The notes below the pieces were generated by a model. It worked only from the letters and a program-made list of their open reading frames with translations, ran no database searches and was not told the DNA's origin. Shown piece by piece: positions 1 to 6,712 of a stretch of DNA of 10,316 nt (positions are counted from its first letter, which is position 1; each line of letters opens with the position of its first letter). The DNA is taken from assembly GCA_964343705.1 (NCBI GenBank), contig CAYFJX010000022.1, positions 1 through 10,316 of the forward strand. Direction: 5' to 3'. The position numbers and the translations under genes were made by a program. This stretch comes from JAUSFM01 sp964343705 (GTDB lineage: Archaea > Nanobdellota > Nanobdellia > Woesearchaeales > UBA12501).

Positions 1-55
1 AAGGCCAACTCAGCTCATAGGAGTATTCATCTCCCACTTCAACCTTCGTTTTTTT
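1..55. repeat. Terminal 55-bp direct repeat, left copy (circle overlap)
   Basis: Bases 1-55 match 10262-10316 exactly, ending at the seventh T of a T-run. The repeat lies inside the 3' noncoding region, not at an LTR edge. It is best explained as assembly overlap of a circular contig (55 is a common k-mer length) rather than as a biological repeat. Confidence 0.9.
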
Positions 56-337
56 GTTTTTTTTTTTTGAAATTTTCCTTTGTTGCCTCCCACTAGAACA
101 TAACAGACAACACACCATGGGTGAACCAACTGGTCCTGGACACCCACAGTGCACCACAGTCACATCCTCGTAGATTGACAACTGGCTACCATCTTCCCAA
201 ACTGAACTAACCTAACAGTGGCATACGTTCGAATAACACATGTTGGCTCATGCAACGCTGTTACCACCACCAGATCAAGTCAACCTGAGACTCTGGCTCC
301 TGTACTAAATCAAACAAGCAAAACTAATACTCAACAA
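1..337 (-). other. 3' noncoding region downstream of pol, with A-rich tract
   Basis: After the pol TAG the frame meets further stops at 307-305 and 277-275, and I see no minus-strand gene here, in particular no env. Across the circle junction the region continues through 10261-10203 to the polypurine tract, about 400 nt in total. The sense strand has A12-C-A7 at 68-49, followed by a purine-rich GAAGTGGGAGA ending at position 30. The circle was opened close to this homopolymer. Nothing else recognisable is present. Confidence 0.75.
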
Positions 338-3300
338 CTAGTTGTTCGACTTCTTCTTGCTCTTCTTCGAACCTCGTTGCTGAATAAGGGGAACTTCCAC
401 GTCAGGATTCCTCTCAACAAACTCCTTCAGTAGACCCTCAAGCCCCTCCGGGTTAATATTGGACATTGGCATCCAATTGCTCAGCTGCTCGCGACCTGAG
501 TACGCCGACCACGTCACACGTACTTGCCAGTCAGCTTTGCCTCTCACGTCCTCGACCCTTCGAACGTCAACGATCTCGTCAATCTCATACATACGTTCAC
601 CTTCGATGGATGGAACACTCAGCACTTCATTCTTCTCGAACCAGCATGGCTTCATCTTGGTGTAATGACGTCGAACGACAAGTGGTTTGAAGAACTCGTC
701 GCCGTCCAACATCACCGAGTGCCCCCCATTTGAGGAACTCCTCACCACGGTACCCGGACGATACAAAGCAGCTAGTTTCTTTGCGACACCTGCCCTGGCA
801 TTCACCGTTGCGAAGACTCTTGTACCAACAGGATACTGTCGTATCTCCTGCCCATGCTCATCCTGCCGCCGTTGCTGGGCTGTAATGACCTTGTTTCCGG
901 CACTGCGTAGCAATGTAGAGATCCATTCCTCCAGTTTCTGCACATACTGTTGTTGAGTACTGTTCAACGGAAGTTGAGGATCCACTAACTCTTGGATGTC
1001 GGCGGTCACCGGGACTCGCATCGGCCTCCCGAATAACAATTCGTGAGGGCTCACTCCCGTAGAGCTGTGAGTTGCATTGCGATATGCCATCAATGCGAGC
1101 GGTAATACCTCATCCCAGTCATCTGCCCGTTCATTTGCCATCATACGAAGTAATGTCTTGATCGTGCCGTTCAGCCTTTCCACTGTACCGTTGCTCTGGG
1201 GATGAAGCGCACTCGCAAAATTCTGATGAATTCCCAAACGCATGTACACCCTCCGTGCCAATTCCGCCTCGAACGCCACTCCATTGTCACTAACCATCGA
1301 CTTGGGCACTCCAAAGGTGCAAACAAACTCACGAATGAATGCGTCAGCTGTCTCCGCGATAGACACAGTCTTCAACGGAATGGCTGTGGCCCATCGACTG
1401 GCCAGATCCACAACAACAAGTATGTTCTTGAAGCCGTTCTTCGTCTCTGGAAGCGCAACAATATGGTCAACGGCCACCCGTTCCATGTTATACATGGGGA
1501 ATCCGGTGACATAGTGCAGATTCTTTTGTGAAGCAGTGTTGTGCTTGAAGCGTTGACAGTGGTCACACCTTTGAACATGATGAACCGTGTCCTTCCACAT
1601 GGATGGCCAATAACAACTCTGCGCCAGTGCCTTGTGGGTGTTCTCTGCGTTGCGATGATAACCTCCTGACGGTACCGCGTTGTGAAAGTATTGAAGCATC
1701 TGCTGTTGGGCGCATCGTGGAATCACCAAGCCCCATGAGCCTGTGCGGGCGACGTTCACCAACACATCGTTGTCGTTGATGTGGAGCTGCTCCGCCATCT
1801 TCAGTGCCCGACGTTGCCTAGCTACCCGATTCCGCACCTCAACACGATTGCGAACGTTGCGGTTCTTCAACTTGTCGATGGTCTCCTCCCTAATCTCCAC
1901 CGGCAATGCTCCATTCCTCAGCAGTTGTACCGCATCCAGTAATGTCTGGTCGTCAGTTGAGTCTGTTTGAAGACCCTCCAATAGCAATGACCAGTAGTCT
2001 CTGGACCCCAGCACCTTCCACAGTAGATCTTCCCTAGTGGACCCATCTAGACACCTACGGACTACCGCTCGCGAGGTTGTTGATGTATCCGTTGAATCTG
2101 ACTGTGTTGTTGGTTGTGTGATTGTCGTGTTTCGTCTGTCGCTGCTGGATTGAGTGTCAGTGTCAGTGCGCCGTTGTCTCCTACGAGACGTGTCTGGAGG
2201 CGAAGTTGAATTATTAGTCCCCCCCCCAGATGTTGAACTCGAACTATCCCGCTGCCGTTGGGCGCGTGTTCGAACTGTTGCAACATCTGCTGTCTCTGAC
2301 CCCACAGTGTTCTCATCCGAAGGAGCCCGTTGCCGACGTGCCCCCCGGTTGGAACTACCACCTGCTGCGTTTCCTCCAGTGGTGTTGATGCAGCTTCTAG
2401 CGGATTGTTCAGTTGTGCTCCGATCTGTGTTGTTGTTGACTACAGTCCAAAGGCTATCAGGATTTGCTAGAAGCCCCATTTGTTCCACTGGGGTTGTTGA
2501 ATACATCGAATTCTCCCACAACTCCGCTGATTCGACTAATGTTTGCGCTAATGCCGTCCTCACTACATTGATCTGTACACTGGATGTTGTAGGGGTGTTG
2601 TCGTCCGTCTGCTGATCCGTCTGTGTTAGGAACATGATCTCGTCTTCAGGCGGATCCAGTTCCCCCAACAGGTCGAGTAGAGGTCTTGGCTCAGCCCTGA
2701 TGGACTGATCAAGCTCAATCCGTGACAACAAATCAGGACCTGACTTCTCCATCAACGTACCAGGTACATAGTACAACTCCACATTGCTGTACCGAGCTGC
2801 TCTTGCTCTCCAACGAAACAAACGACCCCTGGTGGAGCCACTGCATTGATAGTCTGGGCTGAACACATACTGTAGTGCCCTATGATCACAATACACAGAC
2901 ACTGGACGACCACAAATGAATTGATGGTACCCTTCCAGCGCACGAATGATCGCAAAACACTCCCGTTCTGTTGCGCTCCACCGACATTGAACAGGTGACA
3001 GTTTGGATGAGGTGAAGGCAATCGGCCTGTAGCGTCCTATGAGCGGACCGTCAATGACGAGTTGTTCCAATACGCTCCCAATAGCAGTGTTACTAGCGTC
3101 TGTTCGTATCCTCAATAGTGCATCCGGGTGACAGGAGTGGATCTTGAGGACCACATCTTGTGTGAGAACACGTTTCAACAACCGAAATGCAGCGCCATGT
3201 ACTGCATCATCCCAGATGAATGCTTGCTTGGCAGCCTGTTTACGAAGTCGACCCTTCTTCTTCTTCTGAGACAACTTCCAGGACTTCATCTCAGACTCAC

Positions 3301-6300
3301 TCATCTTCACTTCGTGTGCATGTGCAGCTGTTCCTTCGTTGTTGACCCTCTCTGGTGGCCCCGCTATGACAACACGAGACGGTGAGGTGCTGGTCAAACT
3401 GTGCAGAGGGGCTGCTATTGAAGCGAATCCGGGTATGAAATCCGAGTAGTACGTGTACTGACCCAAAATCCCGCGGAGTTCACCAACATTCGTGGGAACT
3501 GGAGTCTGAAGAATCGCCTCCACCTTCTTGTGTTGAACCATGACACCCCTGTTGGAGGACCGTGATAGATCGAACCGATGCCCGAGGAAGTCGAAACACT
3601 GTGTACCTATGGTGCTCTTCTTCAGTGAGATCACCATGTTGTGTTCTCGGAGCCTGTCAAACAATTGTCGGACATTCTGCAGCAGGTCTGTGAAGCTGTT
3701 ACCAATGACCGTCATGTCGTCCAGATACACCAACACCGATGCCCCGCTCATTGAACCCAATATGCGATGCATGATATCCATGAATGCCCCAGGTAGGAAA
3801 GCCAGACCTTGTGGACAGCGGCGAAACTGCAACCGACCCAATGGTGGCGGTGCCGTGAAGGCGGTGTAGTGTCTGGAACGTTTGCTCAACTTCAACTGGG
3901 TGTATCCACTGGTCAGGTCGAACAGTGCTGCCCAGGAGGCACCCTCAAACTTGGTGAATAACTGCTTGATCAGAGGGACCGTAGTACTATGCAAGTTGTT
4001 GCGGATATGTGAGTTTAGGAAGCGAAGGTCACTCAACACTCGATAATTGCTGAGTTTGTTGCGTTGCTCCTCGGAGGCGCCCTTGGATCCCTTGAACATA
4101 ACGAACACCGGTGATGTCCAGTTCTTCTCCTGAGATCTCTCCACAATTCCCCGCTTCAAGTATTGTTCCAATATCTGTCGGACGATCGCCTTGCTCTTGA
4201 GGCTAAGTGGGATCTGGTGACACTTGAATGGACCCTCAGGCTCTGACACTTGCAAATCGATCTCGAAGGCTCGTTCCGATGGACCCGAGAAGCCCACCGT
4301 GTTGACAAAACGGTCAGCGTACTCATATACAAGGTCCAACACCTGCTTCCTCTGATCCTCCGTCAACGTGTCCGGCATGAGATTGGGACTCTGCTCCAGC
4401 ATCTCCTTCAACTTCTCCTGTACCTCCGGTAGATGTACATCCGCTGCAGTGTACTCCCGTTGTTGTGTATCGTCCTGTACTCGAAGAGCATCTTCCACGA
4501 CGGCATTAGTCGGAACTTCCTCAGTTGAGTCAGCCACAGCGACTGTTCGTTGCACGTCCTGTGATCCAGATGGTTGTGAAACCCCTCCCGATTGTTCCAT
4601 GTCCTGTGACATGTTGCGATAACTGGTGATCTCCCACCTCACCTTCGCCTTAAGTTCTTCGGGTAATCTGTCCACTTCCTTCAGGAACGGTGGAGGACAT
4701 CGTGTCAACTTCTCCGTCATGGTATCGGTTTCCTCAAGTGCCTGTGGTGGAGGTTGTGGAGGAGGTGATGGTGGTGCTGGCTGTCGTGGTGCGGCTTGGC
4801 GTCGAGATGTTGAGGTGGATTCGCCACTTGTGGTGGGCCGAGTTGTCGATACCGAGGTCCGGGTCAATCCAGTCTTCAGTCCTAGAACTCGAGCCGTGCC
4901 CGGCTCCTTGTTGCAGATTTGTTGGTCCAGTTCCTCTGACGTCCTGTCCAGATACGCTTGTACCGCTTCTGGGTCTTCGACATCCACTTCAGCTTCCATG
5001 AGTCCAATGAGGGCATGTTGTTGAAGACACCGAACTCCTTCTCTCCCTTCCGGTGAATTCGGATCCCAGATGCCAGTGCTGAATAACTTGGCCGTAGCTT
5101 CAGCCAACAGTAGTTTGGCCCGAGCTTCTGAGTCTCCAACCCAACAGAGCTTCCCTTCGATGAACGCGAATCGAATTGGTTTATCCGATGTGTCCTTGAT
5201 CTCCTGAGTTTCGTCATACTTGGCGATTGTGGCGATGGGTGTGCCTGCTGCAATTCTGATCGGATTGCAATTAGTGTTCAGCACCACAATGGTTGCCGTC
5301 GAATCGGATCGAGTGATGTCCACTACTCCTGGTAATACGAGTACCCCGCTCCGACGGAGTTCCGTCTCCGTCGGTTCGTCGATCTCCACTAGATCGTCCT
5401 TCTTCAGATCGTGCATCATTGAGGCATCGACCTTCACCAGTTGCATCCGCAACGGTTGTAACAGTTCACTAGACACGGTAGTTGTGAATGTCGGTTCATC
5501 TTCTGGGTCCACCCGGTGACACTGGGTGTTCACCCTGTCCGTTGTCTTGGTCAGTAGTGTAAACTGTCTTGTGGAGTTGATCTTGGTAGTCTCGAACAGC
5601 TTCGCTAACTCAGTAGGTATGTCATCCACTAGTTTGGTCAAACACCCACACTTAACTCTCGCTGTTGTTAACAAGCGTGCGTCAGCGGTGTCTAGCCGAA
5701 TTGTAGACCTCTTCTGTTGCCAGTTGTTCGTACCAGTTGTCGGTGACAAGTTGATCCCGATCTTGTTGTCCTTGAGGAATTGGAAACCCAGGATGGGTGG
5801 GAGTTGTCGTCCCTTCAAGTCACGTTCGTCGTACACGGTCGCAACGACCCGAAAGCGAAGTTCACCTAGTTGAATGGTCACGATGGCCCGTTCAGTGCTG
5901 GTCACTGTACATTCACATATAGTGATGCGCATGATGGGGATGTTGTACGATTTGGAGTCGACGAGGATGCAATTCTTCGGTAGCTGTTGCCGTGACATCA
6001 GCAATGGCAGCGGGTTGCCTGAATCAACCAAAATGGAGTGCCGTTGTCCATGCTGTTCCTTTGTGTCCTGTCGCGGGAACACCATGGTATGAACCCACAT
6101 GTAGGCACCGGTCTTCTTTACGCTCTTGTCCAGTAAGGATCGGTCCTCTTCGCTCAGTTCACTAGGTAAACTGTACTGCATCGTCATCACTTCTGTGTTC
6201 ACCAACACCATCAATTTGTTCCTCTGACGACGCCATTTTCGCGATTGTTTCTTCCGCTTCACCTTCCCACGAATTGCTACTCCTGTTCCCCCCCCCACCA

Positions 6301-6709
6301 TTGAGTGTGACCTCTGCAATGGTGTCTCTTCGCTCTCCTGTCCGAATTGTTGTGCGGATGCTAGCGCAACAGCACGTGCCCGTTGGTCGTCCTCTAGCAG
6401 TCTTCGTCGCTCCTCCAGTGCTAGAAGGACTAGTCGTTCTGAAACTTGTGAACCCATCACGGTAGATGAGTCCCTTCGTTCGTCAGCAGCCGTGGGTGGT
6501 TGACTACTAACACACGGTGTGGCTACGGTAGGTGTGGTAGTGGCACTACCGGCGCCAGATGTTGTGTCGCAACAAGCGTCTGTGGAACGGAGATCACTTG
6601 TCGCAACGGAGGTGTGTTGTTGGGAGGGCTGAGGTGTCGATGTTGTGGTGTTGTTCGATGTTGTTGCAGTGGATGTTGCTTGGGGACACTCCCAACCTCC
6701 CGCGTGTTC
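338..6709 (-). CDS. pol: Pol polyprotein: protease, RT, RNase H, integrase, chromodomain
   Basis: Enzymatic polyprotein of the element, 2123 codons, in the same frame as gag and open directly after the gag UAG. I place its start at the codon after that UAG (residue 1 here) because no in-frame stop occurs and no initiator precedes the first in-frame ATG, at 6457-6455 (residue 85). Residues 1-83 are Ser/Thr-rich. Residues 150-165 are strongly basic. Then come protease (about 222-315), a long linker (316-826) with a proline-rich patch near 645-656, RT (827-1105), a Lys-rich insertion (1106-1163), RNase H (about 1195-1330), a disordered linker (1333-1655), integrase (1670-1990) and a chromodomain (2040-2099), ending in a Lys/Ser-rich tail. 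It probably appears only as a Gag-Pol fusion after UAG suppression, which would keep enzymes scarce relative to Gag. Independent initiation at the internal ATG is possible but would require reinitiation or a separate mRNA. It ends in TAG at 340-338; further in-frame stops follow at 307-305 and 277-275. Confidence 0.95.
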   Translation of the reverse strand, partial: EHAGGWECPQATSTATTSNNTTTSTPQPSQQHTSVATSDLRSTDACCDTTSGAGSATTTPTVATPCVSSQPPTAADERRDSSTVMGSQVSERLVLLALEERRRLLEDDQRARAVALASAQQFGQESEETPLQRSHSMVGGGTGVAIRGKVKRKKQSRKWRRQRNKLMVLVNTEVMTMQYSLPSELSEEDRSLLDKSVKKTGAYMWVHTMVFPRQDTKEQHGQRHSILVDSGNPLPLLMSRQQLPKNCILVDSKSYNIPIMRITICECTVTSTERAIVTIQLGELRFRVVATVYDERDLKGRQLPPILGFQFLKDNKIGINLSPTTGTNNWQQKRSTIRLDTADARLLTTARVKCGCLTKLVDDIPTELAKLFETTKINSTRQFTLLTKTTDRVNTQCHRVDPEDEPTFTTTVSSELLQPLRMQLVKVDASMMHDLKKDDLVEIDEPTETELRRSGVLVLPGVVDITRSDSTATIVVLNTNCNPIRIAAGTPIATIAKYDETQEIKDTSDKPIRFAFIEGKLCWVGDSEARAKLLLAEATAKLFSTGIWDPNSPEGREGVRCLQQHALIGLMEAEVDVEDPEAVQAYLDRTSEELDQQICNKEPGTARVLGLKTGLTRTSVSTTRPTTSGESTSTSRRQAAPRQPAPPSPPPQPPPQALEETDTMTEKLTRCPPPFLKEVDRLPEELKAKVRWEITSYRNMSQDMEQSGGVSQPSGSQDVQRTVAVADSTEEVPTNAVVEDALRVQDDTQQREYTAADVHLPEVQEKLKEMLEQSPNLMPDTLTEDQRKQVLDLVYEYADRFVNTVGFSGPSERAFEIDLQVSEPEGPFKCHQIPLSLKSKAIVRQILEQYLKRGIVERSQEKNWTSPVFVMFKGSKGASEEQRNKLSNYRVLSDLRFLNSHIRNNLHSTTVPLIKQLFTKFEGASWAALFDLTSGYTQLKLSKRSRHYTAFTAPPPLGRLQFRRCPQGLAFLPGAFMDIMHRILGSMSGASVLVYLDDMTVIGNSFTDLLQNVRQLFDRLREHNMVISLKKSTIGTQCFDFLGHRFDLSRSSNRGVMVQHKKVEAILQTPVPTNVGELRGILGQYTYYSDFIPGFASIAAPLHSLTSTSPSRVVIAGPPERVNNEGTAAHAHEVKMSESEMKSWKLSQKKKKGRLRKQAAKQAFIWDDAVHGAAFRLLKRVLTQDVVLKIHSCHPDALLRIRTDASNTAIGSVLEQLVIDGPLIGRYRPIAFTSSKLSPVQCRWSATERECFAIIRALEGYHQFICGRPVSVYCDHRALQYVFSPDYQCSGSTRGRLFRWRARAARYSNVELYYVPGTLMEKSGPDLLSRIELDQSIRAEPRPLLDLLGELDPPEDEIMFLTQTDQQTDDNTPTTSSVQINVVRTALAQTLVESAELWENSMYSTTPVEQMGLLANPDSLWTVVNNNTDRSTTEQSARSCINTTGGNAAGGSSNRGARRQRAPSDENTVGSETADVATVRTRAQRQRDSSSSTSGGGTNNSTSPPDTSRRRQRRTDTDTQSSSDRRNTTITQPTTQSDSTDTSTTSRAVVRRCLDGSTREDLLWKVLGSRDYWSLLLEGLQTDSTDDQTLLDAVQLLRNGALPVEIREETIDKLKNRNVRNRVEVRNRVARQRRALKMAEQLHINDNDVLVNVARTGSWGLVIPRCAQQQMLQYFHNAVPSGGYHRNAENTHKALAQSCYWPSMWKDTVHHVQRCDHCQRFKHNTASQKNLHYVTGFPMYNMERVAVDHIVALPETKNGFKNILVVVDLASRWATAIPLKTVSIAETADAFIREFVCTFGVPKSMVSDNGVAFEAELARRVYMRLGIHQNFASALHPQSNGTVERLNGTIKTLLRMMANERADDWDEVLPLALMAYRNATHSSTGVSPHELLFGRPMRVPVTADIQELVDPQLPLNSTQQQYVQKLEEWISTLLRSAGNKVITAQQRRQDEHGQEIRQYPVGTRVFATVNARAGVAKKLAALYRPGTVVRSSSNGGHSVMLDGDEFFKPLVVRRHYTKMKPCWFEKNEVLSVPSIEGERMYEIDEIVDVRRVEDVRGKADWQVRVTWSAYSGREQLSNWMPMSNINPEGLEGLLKEFVERNPDVEVPLIQQRGSKKSKKKSNN
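413..592 (-). other. C-terminal chromodomain of integrase
   Basis: Pol residues about 2040-2099, beginning MYEIDEIVDVRR and ending LLKEFVER. Aligned by eye to HP1, Y2041, W2067 and Y2070 fall at the three aromatic-cage positions (HP1 Y24, W45, Y48), and NWMPMSNI matches the TWEPEENL segment before the C-terminal helix. Chromodomains with all three aromatics bind methylated histone H3 tails, and in chromoviruses this module steers integration to marked chromatin. The tail after it, from GSKKSKKK, is basic and could act as a nuclear localisation signal. The fold assignment is strong; the histone mark recognised is unknown. Confidence 0.88.
740..1702 (-). other. Integrase: zinc-binding domain, DDE core, GPY/F-like region
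   Basis: Pol residues about 1670-1990. The zinc-binding residues are H1676, H1685, C1715 and C1718; His-His spacing is X8, where I recall six in many Ty3/Gypsy integrases, and YWPSMWKD and CDHCQ match the family pattern. The catalytic triad is D1748 (VAVDHI), D1808 (VSDNG) and E1844 (TVERLNGT), with exactly 35 residues between the second Asp and the Glu, as in functional D,D35E integrases. YRPGTVV (from 1983) is a weak match to the GPY/F module. The enzyme would insert the linear DNA into host chromosomes. No missing key residue was found. Confidence 0.95.
2720..4231 (-). other. Reverse transcriptase and RNase H domains
   Basis: Pol residues about 827-1330. RT catalytic aspartates are D931 (in LFDLTSGYTQL) and D997/D998 of the YLDD box (3727-3716), with FLGHRF and the thumb-side SDFIPGFASIAAPLHSL following. 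The segment normally reading GLxNAPxxFQ is diverged here to GLAFLPGAFM. RNase H has D1204 (RTDAS), E1250 (in ERECFAI), D1275 (CDHRAL) and D1326 (GPDLLSR), the expected four carboxylates. Together they convert genomic RNA to double-stranded DNA. An extra segment of about 58 residues (1106-1163), with a Lys/Arg-rich core, sits between RT and RNase H where Ty3/Gypsy proteins usually have a short connection. Confidence 0.95.
5765..6046 (-). other. Retropepsin-like aspartic protease domain
   Basis: Pol residues about 222-315. The active-site triad Asp-Ser-Gly is at residues 229-231 within ILVDSGNPLPLL, followed by the ILGFQFL segment (306-312), which corresponds to the conserved hydrophobic-hydrophobic-Gly stretch late in retropepsins. 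This enzyme acts as a dimer and would cut Gag and Gag-Pol into mature proteins. The next 100-180 residues include IVVLNTNCNPIRIAAGTP, which resembles the beta-rich spacer many Ty3/Gypsy Pol proteins carry between protease and RT. The domain call rests on the two motifs and on order; its limits are approximate. Confidence 0.85.
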
Positions 6710-6712
6710 CTA
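6675..6712 (-). promoter_or_regulatory. Gag-pol UAG readthrough site with possible downstream pseudoknot
   Basis: The gag frame ends at UAG (6712-6710), and the same frame continues without a stop into pol. After the UAG comes an 8-nt spacer (6709-6702). GGGA at 6701-6698 can then pair with UCCC at 6686-6683. GUUG at 6696-6693, inside that loop, can pair with CAAC at 6678-6675, which gives H-type pseudoknot topology. A competing simple hairpin pairs UUGGG (6695-6691) with CCCAA (6684-6680). Murine leukaemia virus uses UAG followed by G, an 8-nt spacer and a pseudoknot for readthrough, so the layout is similar. The stems here are only 4-5 bp, so the structure is a hypothesis; the same-frame single-UAG arrangement is directly seen. 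Confidence 0.7.

Noticed and set aside
28..41. Alternative LTR start at position 29 after GAAGTGGGAGA
   Set aside because: TG after a purine run is present, but the G6 tract followed by TGTTAG at 10202 is a stronger match and gives TGT...ACA ends. Kept only as a second choice.
1..55. The 55-bp terminal repeats as short LTRs or terminal direct repeats of a virus
   Set aside because: They sit inside the 3' noncoding region, lack TG...CA ends, and have the exact length of a common assembly k-mer. The LTR signals are elsewhere (9699-10202).
1..337. An env gene between pol and the LTR
   Set aside because: Only about 400 nt are available including the wrap-around, with several stops on the minus strand and no signal peptide or membrane segment.
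2154..2615. Plus-strand open frames such as 2154-2615, 4626-5024 and 8615-9121
   Set aside because: They lie antisense to gag or pol, have no recognisable motif, and are rich in the complement of low-complexity coding sequence. They are shadows of the real genes.
6458..6460. GTG at 6460 as the start of pol
   Set aside because: A GTG start is implausible in a eukaryote, and the frame is open for 83 more codons up to the gag UAG. The first in-frame ATG is at 6457, but readthrough from gag explains the shared frame better.
6710..6712. UAG reassigned as a sense codon in this host
   Set aside because: Pol also ends in UAG, and no other UAG, UAA or UGA occurs in over 3000 codons of gag and pol. 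A reassigned codon should appear repeatedly inside the genes.
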